This document shows, one piece after another, positions 34,688 to 47,559 of a stretch of DNA of 64,000 nucleotides. The position numbers and the translations under genes were made by a program. The notes beneath the pieces were generated by a model. That model did not search any database. It was not told where the DNA came from and saw nothing but the letters and a program-made list of their open reading frames with translations. The stretch is from Erythroxylum novogranatense (taxonomy: Eukaryota; Streptophyta; Magnoliopsida; Malpighiales; Erythroxylaceae). Every line of letters begins with the position of its first letter. The stretch's first letter is position 1. The stretch spans positions 31,912,540 to 31,976,539 of the forward strand of contig CM057233.1 of NCBI GenBank assembly GCA_029891385.1, read 5' to 3'.

Positions 34688-35998
34688 TGTTAATATTGAA
34701 ATAGCTACAAGTGCACATCATAATAATAGCTAGTACTGACAAGTAAAAGTCAATCCCACAAATTTGATGAATACTTGTAGTTACCGTTATCCTATTATCT
34801 AGCTTACGAATTGTGATTTTTAATTAAAGAAACTAAAACTTAAGTAAATAAAATAAAATAGGCAGCAAGGTTAAATAGAGAATTAAGAAATCACTTAACA
34901 AATTATCGATATCGAGAATTAGGTTTTAGGTTTCGAATCCCTTTAAATACCCTTAATTTATTGATCTTTTATTATGCAATTGTCTTATTGATTCATTGGA
35001 CCATGGAGATTCTTATGGTATCCTAATATCTCACCCTTGAGTCTAATAACAACTAATCCTAAAGTTATCAACTGAATTACTCAAGTTAAAGTTTATAAGA
35101 TTTCTTTACCGAGTTGTGAATCCTGTTATTAGGTTTGACTATAATCCAGAGGATTTATGTCATCGTATCTCTAGGGTTGTAATCAACTCCTTCCAATTAT
35201 GGTAGATCTATTCACACATAGTATTTCCCAATCTCTATTTTATGAAATCAGATTATGCACTAATATTCTGGATCGAATAGAACATATATTAAACATGTAA
35301 TTGAATCACAATATATCAATCCAAATAATTGCATTAACAAAATAATCAAAACAGGTTATTGCACAAAACTAAGGTTCATCTAACCTAGACACAAAAGAGT
35401 TTAGTTACATATGATAAAACATTAAATAAAACATAAATAGAAAGAAAAAAGAATTGCGAACAACATGTTCATAATTCTAAGCCCCTTAATTGTCTTTTTA
35501 TCAAATATTCTTGCAAGGTAAAATTGATATTGTATTTTGAAGGATCATTTGACGATTTCTTCTTGTTTTTCACTTTTTTAACTCAAATTTGCCCCTTCTA
35601 AATGATCTCAGCCTCCATAATCATCTATTAATGCCTACTCTCTTCAATTTCCTTCGAACACATCCTTTTATAGTAAATTTTAGGGTTATAGGTGATGAAT
35701 GGTCTGATACACAACCGTGTACTAGACCATGTATATTCTAGAATACCCAAAAATTGAGATTTTGCACGGCCTTAGTGTTTAACACGCTTAGATACATAGT
35801 TGTATATCCCTTCTATGCTTCAAATATTCATTTTATGTCATGTTTTCATCCAAATTATTCTCCTTTAAGTTCATGGAAGCAATTATAACCTATAAACATA
35901 CTTGGAGCAAATTAAGTAGTATATTATAAAAGCATAAAATATTAAATAAAAATACATCAAATATGGGGGTATAAATATGGTCAAATATGCATCTATTA
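34688..35998 (-). repeat. 3' LTR of Athila/Tat-like element (about 1.3 kb)
   Basis: On the minus strand it follows the purine tract and starts TAATAGATGCATATTTGAC, where the sister LTR at 41794 starts TGATATGTG. It ends ...CAATATTAACA at 34688. The inner phrase cacaaccgtgta...gcacggcc (35705-35790) parallels ggccgtgagaaggcc at 42142-42156. Ends are inferred by this comparison. Confidence 0.5.
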
Positions 35999-37559
35999 AG
36001 CATCCCCTCACTTAAGCTTTTTCTTGTCCTCAAGCAAACCATAATTATAATTATAGATTTTACAACATCAATCTTTCATTAATCTTGATCTATCCAATCA
36101 TACTATAAATCATCATATCCTATTGAATCAAATTAACAATTAGAGTCAAGTTATCCTAAAATTAACTTTCTAAGTCCATATTAATAATAATCAAATATGA
36201 AATAAAAAGCATACACCTTTACACCCTTACCAAGATTTCACTCAATGCACTCAAGTTTTTAGGGTAAAAATGATCAAAACTCTTAATCAATGCATTATAG
36301 AACTCTTACCATAGGCTTGTAATATTATCACATCTCCACCACTCATGTATAACTAGAAAAAAATCAAAAGGTCTTCATAAGGTTGTAATATGGCCTAGAT
36401 ATGGTATGGATGGGATATCAAAAAGGTTAATATGAAGGAAATTTACCAAAAGAAAATGACAAGACTAACTTACAAAACATGGAGGTCTTTTTAGTACAAC
36501 TCTATTCATACCATACACTTATTCATAATTTTTTAATGCTTTTTTAAACATTCAATACCACAATTAAAGAATATTGGACCCTTCAAGAATTTCAAGTCTC
36601 CAACAATTGAATAATATAAACAAGTTTCAAAGTTTAAAATAATAAAAATGTCTTCAGGAAAAATAGGATAAAGGTTAGTAATGTGGATTAATAATAATGA
36701 AAAAGGATAAGGCTCAACTTAGTAATTCCTAAAGGATAAAATTATGGGTATGGTAAATATCAAAGAAATAGGCTAAAAGAAGTTGAATCTAAGTGCTTTT
36801 ATCATAACAATGCTTATAATTTAAAAATATGGTCTCAATATGCATAATAAAAGCGAGTTCTAAAATCTTTCTACTATACATAATATCACAAATGAAAGAA
36901 TAAAAGAGTTTCAAAATTTGAAATTCTCTCCTAGCTCAAAAGCTCATGAAAATAAAGGTTAATATGTGTAAATAATATGCAATTTCATTCAATTTGATCA
37001 TCTCAATGAATACTAAAATATGACTTACAAAAGCAATTTTATTCTAACTATCATCCTTTTCATACTAATTAAACTCAATATTCAATGATAAATATTGTAT
37101 TGATGAACAAAATTCAATTCAGATTAAGGTATCGAGTTCATAAAATATTATAATTAGGATTATAATAGGCGTAAAAATTTGTTAACAATTTCCCCAATAT
37201 ACAATTTAAGTGTGAGGAATGGGGTAATAAATTGTTAATGAATTCTTTAAGCTTATTCTAATGTACACAATATAAGTATATATGATGAGTGAGAAGGTAT
37301 AGTGGTACTTTCCTAATTATGACAATTTTCTGATTTCTAATCCATCCAATTATTGACTACAACCTTGCAAAATATAAGAAAAAGAAAAAGGATAAAAATA
37401 ACAAAAGAAATAAAAAATAGCACAATTGAAATTGAGAAATAATATATAACATAATGAAAATAGATCCTAATTTTTGGTTTGGCTTTCAAATAGCACTTGG
37501 TTAACTTTTTTAGCTCGATGTAGCTTTTATGCTCAAGATGGTTTAGTTAAATTGATATT

Positions 37560-37850
37560 TTTGTTCTTATGTTATAACTTCACCTGATGGCCATTAACCT
37601 TAATAGTACCTTTTTGTGGATGACTCACCTTAATTACATCATACAAAAGCACTTTTTCTACAATCAATGGTCCATTTCATCTTGATTTAAGCTTACCAGG
37701 AAATAATCTTAGGCTAGAATTATACAAAAGTACTTGATCTCCCTCCTTAAATTCTTATGACTGCTTAATCATTAGATCATGATAACTTTTGTCTCTTTCC
37801 TTATAGATCTTAGAATTTTTATAAGCCATTAACTACCATTCATCCAGTTC
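37560..37850 (-). pseudogene. pol: Gypsy integrase C-terminal domain
   Basis: Minus-strand frame contains LMIKQ, a stop, EFKEGDQVLLYNSSLRLFPG and KLKSR, a stop, NGPLIVEKV, then KVNGHQVK. This matches the conserved C-terminal domain of Athila/Tat integrases (KEFxxGxxVLLxNSRLxLFPGKLKSRWxGPFxV). Two in-frame stops lie in the core, one at the conserved Trp (TGA for TGG). The catalytic part is absent, cut off at about 37860 near the LTR of element C. Confidence 0.75.
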
Positions 37851-37959
37851 ACTCAGTTGGAAGTTCCTCTTTTCACTTTCACTTTGAAGATCAAAATTCA
37901 TGAGTTTAATAAGCCAATATTCCTTATGTTTGAACTCAACAGGCAGATGACATATTTTT

Positions 37960-40069
37960 TGTTGGAGTTACGTAAATATAGTGCCCTGAAAAGCAAGTGT
38001 ATTTACTTGTACCTTAATCTTCTTCAGTTACAGTTTTGTAATGAAAATATTTATTATTAATAAAAGAAAAGAGTTTGGTTTTATTTATGTGAGCATTATA
38101 TATTTAGTCAAAAGGTACCAAGATTCTTTTGCAAGTAATATACATATACATAGAGATGTATGGAAAACATGCATATTATTATAATCTAAATTAATTAATT
38201 CACAGTTGAATAATCAAGTAGGTCGCTTGATTATGGTCTAGACTGTAGTGTTGCGATTTATCTCCATGTAAGTAAAAAAATTTACTACAAGGGAATGATG
38301 AGTTTCATATCATGATAGTAGTTCACTATCGATAATGGCATTATTAAATGAATCTGGAATCAAATATGTTTTTAAGAACAAAGTGGGTCATTACTTTAAT
38401 CTTAAAACATACAACTTGAGCAATCGCTTATTATGGACCACAATCTTGAAGAGTGGTGAGCTCATATGTCTTTCATTATAAATCTTGATATGATCATAAT
38501 GGATTTTTACAAAGTATTAATCTAGTGTCTGCATGTTGGAATTATTAATTGAAATATGTATCAGGGAACATTCACTCAAATAAAGAGTTTACAGTGATAT
38601 CATCACTTCTAGTTAAGAAAATTTGGTGATTAAACTAGTGCCAATAATTTGATGGACTAGCTACCCATCAAGTCTTAACACCAAGATGAGATCTTGTATG
38701 TTAATCACCATATAAAGTAAAACGGGAGATCTAGATGGAAAAACCAACATAAGGGCAAAACGGTAATTTTACCCTTTTGTTGTGTAGATGGCTATAATAA
38801 GGTTCAAAATAGGGTTTGCAATTAGACATAAAATATGTGTTCTCATAATATTTAATAATAAAATAGTTCAACTAATTGTCTTTAGTGGAATGACGTTTAG
38901 TTAATAAGCTAAAATTAATTCTAATTAGATTAAATTAATTCTAGGCTTATTGGAGATTGAATTATCAAAGTCTAATAAGATTCCCCTCTTGGCTTCTAGG
39001 AAGGTTATCAAGCTAAGTAAGAAATATAAATGGAGGTTTTAAAAGCCTATAATTGAATGTTGGGCTTGCACTAATTAATGGTTAATTAGAAGCCCAAATG
39101 TTCATTTAGAAATGGGCTAAACTTTAGTTTAATTTGATTAATCGGATTAATTAAATTACAAAAAAAATTCTTAAAGAAAGGAAGGTGGATTTTTGGTTTT
39201 ATTAGGTTTGAATGTGTAACTGAAAATTTAACATTCAAATGCTAAATAAAGACGGTCTTTATTATGGCTTATCATCATTAAATGGAATTATGAACTTACC
39301 ATTAAATGGTTTAACGGTTATCTTTTAATGTTACCATATAACCTATTAGCATTCATTGGATTAAAGAAGAAAGATGTGCATTAGATGGACCATCTTCCGT
39401 ATTTCATCTTAAAAAATCAAAATTGGTAGGTCATATTTAGGTTAATAGTCTTTTCATATAGCCATCTTAAAGATAAATGAGAAGAGTCTCATTTATTGGC
39501 TACTTTATGATTGATTAAAGAAAGAAGTGATGCATTGGATGCTATTCTCTTCTTCCTTTCCATTCATAACCAAGATTGATTGTGTGAGAAGGTGTTCTTG
39601 CATGGTTTGACTCTCTCTCCCCTTTCATGTATAAGTGAGCTGAAATTTGCATGAGAAGAGTCTCATTTTTGGCTCATTTATTCTAAGAAAAATCTCCTCT
39701 AAACATTTCTTCCCCTTTCCCACCAAAGGATTTTGTTAACCAAGTTGTCCTAGAAGAACAAGTGGTAAATCAAATTGGTTGAGGATACAACAATAAGGAG
39801 AGGATAGATTGACAAAGGAAAGGATTCAAAAGTAAAGGCTTTGGATACAAAAAGAAGGAGAGGATAGCGCAGCAAGGAATGAAAGCTGTAGCAAAAGAGT
39901 CGGTAATAATCTTCATCTTGTTTATGTTTATGATTATCCTTATGTCATATCATGTATGGATTGCCATGATGATTTGGATATATTGCTTCTGCTACAAATA
40001 AGATTTCTAAAAAGTTTTGAAATCTACTGGTTCTCCAAATATGGCATGCTTTCTTTTCTCGATCCAACA
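37960..40069 (+). repeat. 5' LTR of element C (2110 bp)
   Basis: Starts TGTTGGAGTTACG and ends CTCGATCCAACA, followed by a PBS. Aligns end to end with the reverse complement of 43671-45746, which has the same TGTTGGA/TCCAACA ends. Confidence 0.85.
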
Positions 40070-40071
40070 AT

Positions 40072-40083
40072 TGGTATCAGAGT
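40072..40083 (+). other. Primer-binding site, element C
   Basis: TGGTATCAGAGT, tRNA-Met type with a final C-to-T change, 2 nt after the LTR. Confidence 0.75.
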
Positions 40084-40418
40084 TAGTTTTCTTATGCATG
40101 ATTTCAGTTCCTATATGTATGATGCACGAGTTGGCAATGATTTGTGTATGCTGCATATTTTTATATGATAGAAATATATATGGTGTATGTGTTGCTCTTT
40201 TGGTTGTCCATAGAAGTTAAATTTACCATATAAGATTTCTTCATTTGGTTGTAACAAGGATGGTGGTCTATCATCACCGTGTTTCCTCCTTGGCTTCATT
40301 TTGCTATTTTCTTTGATTTTTTAATGTAAAAATTGATGTAATGATGAAGATGAAGCAGCCATGGATTGAAGAAACGGAGACGTAAAGGTTTCGTTGTATC
40401 TTTTTGTGTATTGGCATA

Positions 40419-40690
40419 GTTTCGGTTTTGTGAAAACAAAGATGTTGGAAATTTGTTTCAATAAATCTAGTTTCAGTTTTTTATGTTAAAACAAGTCCTG
40501 GATTTTTGTTTCAAGGAGTCAAGTTTCAGTTTTGATAAAATACCAAGTGCTGGTTTTTTGTTTTAATGAAATGAGTTTCAGTTTTAATGAAAACAAGTGC
40601 TGGAATTTTTTGTCATGACAAAGATTCGATTTTATGAAAATCTAGTGTTAGAATTTTTATTTTCAAAGTGACAAAATTCGATTTTTATAA
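40419..40690 (+). repeat. Five degenerate 51-bp repeats in leader C
   Basis: Each unit reads like gtttcagttttgatgaaaac followed by aagtgctggaattttgtttc; divergence grows rightward. They lie shortly after the PBS. Confidence 0.75.
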
Positions 40691-41775
40691 ATGCCATTCT
40701 ATTTTTTTTACCGAATGGTCCGAATCAAGTGAGCAAAGAGTTTAAAGTGGAAGATCTAAGTCCAAGAATAATATTTTGGGCCTAAAAGGCTTGAAAATAT
40801 TTTTATGTTTCTAGGATGGACAATCAAAAGTGGCTTAATTAGTTCATGTGATGAATGGAGAAATGAATGCAAATATATACGATATTATGGGATTGCATGT
40901 CATTTAGAAAATTGCCAACCCTAGGCCTTTCTATGCACTCATTATGTATAAGATATCTAATGAAACAATATAGGATGGATAATAAATTGTATCTAGACAA
41001 GATGGTATTTAAAACTTAAAGCCCAAAAAGATTGAGTGGGAGAGGATGCTCATATGAGAGTCCATGGTCTCCAAATGATGGCCCATTTGCATGTGGTGAA
41101 ATATTAATCCCCATCGGAAGGGCATGAATCCTAGATTTTGCGTGGTTTGGGTCTTCTTAAGGATAAGTTCACTTATTGGTAGGAAATATGACCTCCCACC
41201 AAGGTATAGTTTGCATGTATCTTTAGTGAACGGATCAAATGGTTAAACACTCAACATATTTTATCAATAAACTGCCCACCGTAGCTCTATTGGTAAAAGT
41301 ATGGATCAAATTATGACTCTTCTTAAAAAGTTGGGCATTAGATGCTTGATAGTTTTTTCAAGTGGGAGGGTCCCAATTTTTCCTTTAATGGATAAGATGG
41401 CCCACCGTCACTAAGTTTGTTAAAGATAAGAAAAATATTCTTCATATAATGTTTTAATTTTTTAAGTTTTGTTAAATCTATCGTCATGCATACATACATT
41501 GTGGATTATTGTGATTATGAATGGTGTTAGACTGTACCTATGGCAATATCTTGTTTAAACACCTTTTGTCCAAGTGTACTCTAGATTACTCAATTTGTAA
41601 GGGTGATGAATGTTGATTGATCATGAGTAGAAGCTTTGAATATTAAGTTATTGCTATAGGTTTTAAAAGTCATTCATCTTTACTTATGGTTATCTACTCA
41701 TAGGAAATATGGAAAATGAGTAAAAGTTTTGATTTGTGATTTTGATTTTGACAATTTTCCCGAAGATGGATAAGA

Positions 41776-41793
41776 GCTAAGTATGGGGGAACT
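41776..41793 (+). other. Polypurine tract
   Basis: ctaagtatgggggaactt just before TGATATGTG of the LTR. Confidence 0.65.
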
Positions 41794-43262
41794 TGATATG
41801 TGTTTAAATGTTGATTTATTTGATAAACTACACTTAGTGATTAATGTCTTAGAAATGCTTAGGACACTCACTTTAGCTCATATTTGATCTTAGGTACTTT
41901 TCGGAAGTAAAGAAGCTAAAGTGACTTGAAAGCATGTCATTGAAGCCATCTTCTCAATTTCCATATTCTATTGATTCATAGGGCATGAAGAAGAAGACGG
42001 TTGAAAGAAGAAGAGACAAGAGAGAATGTCAAAATAAGAACAAGGAAAGAAGAGTCTCAAGGACAAACATTGGATTGGATGGGCGTGAGAAGTCTCTCAC
42101 ACCTATGCATCATCTCTCGCAGCTGTGACAGTGCTATACAAGGCCGTGAGAAGGCCATACATAGTTGTTCATGGTAAAGCATGATCATGAGAGGTATGCA
42201 AAGTCATGCAATGACCTTGTACGGTCTTGAATTCTCACATATGAGAATTCACTGGAGAATGACATGGTGTCCTAGCTAGGTGCCACTCGGTTTTAAACCT
42301 AAATGTTACTATATAAGGAAAACAAAGTGACAGTAAATGGCCATGCGAGAGAGACCTAGTCGACAACACCCTTTTCTATTTTCTCTCCAGTTGTTTTTTC
42401 AATCTTCACACCGCCACAATGGCTATGGAAAGGATGGTCAATTGTGAGAGCTTGAAGATGGAGATGGACAACTAACTTTCCTAACACCAGTTCGGAGATG
42501 CAATCAAGGCTAAGAGGCACATTAAGTAGATTGTTGTTGTGTATCGTTTTCTTTAACCTCTTTTTGAATTGTTTATTTATCTTGTATGGATTGATTGGGT
42601 GTTGTATAAGAATGGTTTTACTGCTCTATTGAATCATTTTTCATGAAAACCCATAGCTAAAACTTGAATGTGATACATAATAGTCGTTTTAAAGGTTGTA
42701 TGTGGCAACTAACGGTATTAAATCATTAGAGATAACATAGCATAAGTTAAACAATCCAAGCTTGTGTGATTGTTACTTAGATTGATCTATTTTTCGCACT
42801 TATAATCTAGCTATTCAGATAAACTTAGAGACATTTGTTTAGGTTTCCTAATAGTTATGGTTAATTAATGAGCTCTTCTTAATTAACTATGATCTAAGGA
42901 AAAACTGAAATTAATATAGCTTATTGTTAGTTCATGATTAATAGTCTTAAGAGAGGTGTAAAGACAATAGTTCAATGACATCTGCAAAATTGTGTTTAGG
43001 CTAAGATAAAACCAAAGATCCAAAGAGCTAGATTTCAACTCATTCATTAACTTTACCACTTTGTTTCTATTTAATTTGATTTGTTTTTATAGATTTAATA
43101 TCACTTTGCCTTTTAGTTTGCTTCAAACCAAAAATCCCTTGTTTTGCTTATATAGATGATTTAGGAAAGAAATTGCAATTAATCTTTATGGAATCGACCT
43201 AGACTTACCGCTAACTATATTTTAGTCTAGTTATTTTGGTAGTGTTACAATACTCGACCACA
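41794..43262 (+). repeat. Tat/Athila-like LTR (1469 bp)
   Basis: Starts TGATATGTGTTTAAATG and ends ACTCGACCACA. The late phrase gaatcgacctagacttacc (about 43191-43208) is typical of the end of Tat LTRs. Chromovirus integrase sequence follows immediately. Confidence 0.6.
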
Positions 43263-45960
43263 AACGAAAGTGCTAAATGGATGTTTAGAAACATGTTAAG
43301 GTGCATGTATGGAGAAACTCCACAAGAATAGTGTAAATTGCTTCCTCTAGCTGAATGGTAGTCAAATACTACCTTTCACTTTGCCTCCCTGATAAATCCT
43401 TATAAGGTTATGTACAACCAACCACCACCATTGCACCTATGCTATATCTCTAGAAAAAGTAATGTGAAAGTAGTTGATAGATCCTTTCAAAGGAGATAAA
43501 ACATGATACAGAGATAAAATATGATACATACTCTAAAATATCATTTATAAAGAGCACTACAAAGGATGAAGATACAAGCTAACAAGCATAGGTCTAATAG
43601 AACCTTTAATGTTAGAGATTGGGTATGGTTGATATTGTAGTCCTACAGAAAGACTTCTATTAAATTTAAATGTTGGATCGGAAAAAGAAAACATACCATA
43701 TTTGGAGAACTGGTAGATTTCAAAACTTTTTAGAAATCTTATTTGCAGTGGAAGCAATATATCCAAATCATCATGCCAATCTATACATGATATGGTATAA
43801 GGATAATAATAAACATAAACAAGATGAAGAGTCTTGCTGCACTATCCTATCCTTCTTATAGTATCCAAAGCCATTGCTTTTGAATCCTTTCCTTTGTCAA
43901 TCTATTCTCTCCTTGTTGGTGTATCCTCAACTAATTTGATTTACCTCTTGTTCTTCTAGGATAACTTGGTTAACACGATCCTTTGGTGGGAAAGGAGAAG
44001 AAATGTTTGGAGGAGATTTTTCTTAGAAGAAATGAGCCAAAAATGAGACTCTTCTCATGCAAATTTTGACTCACTAATGCATGAAAGGAGACAGAGAGAG
44101 TTAAACCATGCAAGAACACATTCTTACACACCCAATTTCGGTTATGCATGGAAAAGAAGAAGAGAATAACATCCAATGCATCACTTCTTTATTTAATCAA
44201 TCATAAAGTAGCCAATAAATGAGGCTCTTCTCATTTATCTTTAAGATGGCTATATGAAAAGACTATTAACCTAAATATGACCTACCAATTTCGGTTTTGT
44301 AAGATGAAAGAAGGAAGATGGTCCATCCATTGCACATCTTCCTTCTTTAATCTAATGAATGCTAATAGGTTATATGCTAACATTAAAAGATAACCATTAA
44401 ACCATTTAATGGTAAGTTCATAACTCCATTTAATGATGATAAACCATAATAAAGACCATCTTTATTTAGCATTTGAATGTTAAATGTGCAGCTGCACATT
44501 CAACCCTAATAAAACCAAAAATGCACCTTCCTTTCTTTAAGATTTTTTTTAATTTAATTAATCCAATTAATCAAATTAAACAAAAGTCTAGCCCATTTCT
44601 AAATGAACATTTGGGCTTCTAATTAACCATTAATTAGTGCAAGCCCAACATTCAATTATGGGCTTCTAAAACCTCCTTTTATATTTCTTACTTAGGTTGA
44701 TAACCTTCCTTGAAGCCAAGTATGGAATTTTATTGGACCTTGATAATTCAAGCTCCAATAAGCCTAGAATTAATTTAATCTCATTAGAATTAATTTTAGC
44801 TTATTAACTAAATGTCATTCCACTAAAGAAAATTAGTTGAACTCTTGAATTATTAAATATTATGAGAACACATATTTTATGTCCAATTGTAAACCTATTT
44901 AGAACCTTATTATAGCCATCCGCACAATAAAGAGTAAAATTACCATTTTGCCCTAATGTTGGTTTTTCCTTCTAGATCTGTTGTTTTACTTTTTATGGTG
45001 ATTAATACACAAGATCTCATCTTGATGTTAAGACTTGATGGGTAGCTAGTCTATCAAACTACTAACGCTAGTTTAATCACCAAATCTCCTTAAAATATCT
45101 AGAAATGACGATATCACTATAAACTCTTTATTTGAATGAATGTTCACTGATACTTGTTTCAATTAATAATTCCAATATGCAGACACTGGATTAATACTCT
45201 ATAAAAATTCATTCCGATCATATCAAGAATTATAATGAAATACATACGAGTTCACCACTTATCAAGATTGTGGTCTATAATAAGCGAATGCTCAAGTTGT
45301 ATGTTTTAAGATTAAAGTAATGGCCCACTTTATTCTTAAAAATATACTTGATTCCAGATTCATTTAATAGTGCCATTATCGATAGTCAACTACTATCATG
45401 ATATGAAACTCATTATACCCTTGTAGTAAACTCCTTTACTTACATGGAGAAAAATCGTAACACTACGGTCTAAACTATAATCAAATGACCAACTTGATTA
45501 TTCAACTGTGAATCCATTAATTTAGATTCTTACAATATGCATGTTTCCTATACATCTCTATGTATATGCATATTACTTACACAAGAATCTCGGTACTTTT
45601 TAACTAGATATGTAATGCTCATTAAAACCAAAATCTTTTATTTTATTAATAATAAATATTTCCATTTCAAAACTGTAACTAAAGAAGATTAAGGTACATG
45701 TAAATACACTTGCTTTTCAAGACACTATATTTACATAACTCCAACATTAAAGTCAATCAAATCTAGGGCCAAAATAATTTAGACCCTTCTAAGTGATGCT
45801 GTAGGTTGGAAAGGTTGTTTAAAAGTTCAATTTGTTTATCCCAGTTTAGATCAATAACATATTTCACAATTGAATGATGAAACCAAAGGAATGTTACGCC
45901 TTGCTCCAAACATTCCCAATTAACTGCAAAGCTTTGACAGTGGTCAACAATTACTCCTAC
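43263..45960 (+). pseudogene. pol: Chromovirus integrase remnant, split by solo LTR
   Basis: 43275-43670 reads MFRNMLRCMYGETPQE, stop, CKLLPLAEW, stop, SNTTFHFAS, and on to KVMYNQPPPLHLCYISRKSN and RDWVWL. This is the integrase part after the third catalytic residue, in the family LAEWWYNTTYHTAxxxTPYEVVY. Both stops sit at conserved Trp codons (TAG for TGG). The frame is interrupted by an LTR at 43671-45746 and continues afterwards (GPK, stop, FRPF..., 45768 on), petering out by about 45960. Gag, protease, RT and the catalytic core are missing, replaced upstream by the Tat-like LTR. Confidence 0.7.
43671..45746 (-). mobile_element. Solo LTR of element C, inverted (TSD TTAAA)
   Basis: A 2076-bp LTR with ends TGTTGGATCGG and AACTCCAACA on the plus strand, the reverse of 37960-40069. 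Perfect 5-bp duplication TTAAA flanks it (43666-43670 and 45747-45751), and integrase coding resumes across it. It therefore inserted as an element and lost its interior by LTR-LTR recombination. Confidence 0.88.
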
Positions 45961-45984
45961 TTTCATTAGTCAAGAGTTTGTAGA

Positions 45985-46372
45985 GGCTTGATAAATACTA
46001 CTAGTGTAGAAAGTTGAAGAAACTGGAAAAATTTGTACTTATAAGCTTAGAGAGGCTCATCAAATTACTACTTAGAGATTTATTAGTGAAACAGTTAAGT
46101 TGAAAACTTGGGGATTGGACGTAGGCTTCATTATAAGCTAAACTAGTATAAATTAGATATGTCTTTCTTTCTCTTTCCTTAACTTTTAAATTGTCGCATT
46201 TTAGTCACTATTGTTTTCAAATTACATGAGGCTCCTTTCGTTTTAAACTTTAACAGGCACCTTTTGTTTTTAAATTTTAATAAGCCATTATTTTGATACG
46301 AATTAATAAAAACTAGCAAAAAAAATTTAAAACACACATAATTCACCTCCCCTGTGTGTGTTTGCTTTATCA
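45985..46372 (+). repeat. 5' LTR end of copia element D
   Basis: Ends ...GTTTGCTTTATCA before a PBS. The phrase ggattggacgtaggc (46113-46127) matches GGACTGGACGTAG of elements A and A2, and attcacctcccctgtgtgtg parallels attcaaccccctccttgtgt of A. The start is not resolved. Confidence 0.6.
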
Positions 46373-46373
46373 T

Positions 46374-46387
46374 TTGATATCAAAGCC
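46374..46387 (+). other. Variant primer-binding site, element D
   Basis: TTGATATCAAAGCC; the A2 site is TGATATCAGAGC and the canonical site TGGTATCAGAGC. Confidence 0.6.
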
Positions 46388-47437
46388 TTGGTTTCATATT
46401 TATTATGTTTTACAACACATTATAAATCATGGCAAACAACTTGAGAATTCTTGAAGGACAATATGTTACAAAGGGTCCTTATTTTAAAGAAAACAACTAT
46501 TCATATTAAAAGGAAAGGATGACAATTTATCTCCAATTTATGGACATTGAAGTCTCGAAAGTTATCAAAATAGAGATACAACTCTTGCTTTTGATGACGT
46601 TGAATTATGGACTGATATTGATAGAAGAAATGCATAGCTAAATACTAAAGCAACACATCATATAATTTGTGTGCTCTCTTTAGAAGAATACGAAAAGATA
46701 TCTTACTGTTCTACAACAAAGGAAATGTGGGACAAGCTTCAAGTTACTTTTGAAGGAACAAATGAGGTACAGAGCATAAGAAAAGTCTTTTAGTGCATCA
46801 ATATGAAACTATTAGCATGAAATAGAGAGAAATTATAGACAAGTTCCTTGGACGATTCAATAACTGAAGTGGATCACACGTTAATACAAGGCTTATTATA
46901 CGATGTATAAATGCACAAGAACGGGGGTTGAATTGTGTATTTCCCCATTTTGAAAATCCTTTCAAAAACGTTTTGTTAAAAGCCACTTGTTCTTTTCACA
47001 AGAACTACTGTAAGTCAAAGTTATAATTTTTTTTTCAAAAACTTGTTTAAAAATGAGTAAGATCGAAACTTTGAAAGATAAGAGAGATAAGGATAGAGAG
47101 TTGTAGGCACAACAATTTTTATACTGGTTCACCCCAAACTGTGGACTACGTCCAGTCCTCAGATATCTTTCTGATATTTCACTATCTCTCAATAACTTTA
47201 CAAGTATTCTTTTTCTCGGAGCCTCTTCAGGTCTCTTTACAGTCAGTATTCTTTCACACTTAGCCTCTGCAGGCTATCTGTATTACTTTTTTACAGAAAG
47301 GTTTTTCTTTGAGCATTGTTACAGTAAAATAGCTCTAAGTTTCGCACAATAATTTCTCTCAAGTATTGACAGCTTTTTGTGTTCGTATTTCTATACGCCG
47401 TGTATGCATCTAACTTTGTAATCTTCGACTTCGACTC

Positions 47438-47447
47438 ATATTTATAG
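47438..47447 (-). promoter_or_regulatory. TATA box, A2 3' LTR
   Basis: CTATAAATAT on the minus strand just downstream of the U3 array; the same box lies at 60322-60331 in the 5' LTR and at 9425-9433 in element A. Confidence 0.6.
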
Positions 47448-47559
47448 TCTTCGTTGCAACTGTTTCTTAATTCTTGCTTCTCGCTTCTTTAATCTTGTTT
47501 CTTGAAAGAAACGGTTATTCAATTGAGTTCTGTAACTAACTCAAACTGATTTTTGAGAC

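Larger units (their letters stand above)
34688..37850 (-). mobile_element. Athila/Tat-like gypsy 3' end, minus strand
   Basis: On the minus strand: integrase C-terminus (37850-37560), a 1.55-kb AT-rich spacer without open frames, the phrase TTTGCTTGAGGACAAG (about 36044-36029) that commonly precedes the 3' LTR in Athila/Tat elements, a purine tract AAGTGAGGGGATGC, then an LTR of about 1.3 kb. The 5' part is missing. Family placement is by these landmarks. Confidence 0.6.
37960..41455 (+). mobile_element. Non-coding LTR element C (LTR plus leader)
   Basis: A 2110-bp LTR, a PBS and about 1.4 kb of non-coding DNA with 51-bp tandem repeats. No gag or pol was found and no direct second LTR lies downstream; Tat-like sequence takes over near 41456 (boundary approximate). 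It may be a LARD-like non-autonomous element or the 5' remnant of a larger one. An inverted solo copy of its LTR lies at 43671-45746. Confidence 0.6.
41456..43262 (+). mobile_element. Tat/Athila-like gypsy 3' end, plus strand
   Basis: Ends of an internal region, a purine tract and a complete LTR. The phrase CCCGAAGATGGATAAGAGC (about 41759-41777) followed by TAAGTATGGGGGAAC is the usual Tat pre-LTR signature. No coding sequence is retained. The left boundary with element C is approximate. Confidence 0.6.

Noticed and set aside
34915..34945. B-box-like ggtttcgaatccc
   Set aside because: One base too long for a B box, no A box upstream, and it lies in an LTR.
41270..41345. tRNA-like phrase (ccaccgtagctctattggtaa)
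   Set aside because: It resembles an A box only; no B box, acceptor pairing or 3' end is visible.
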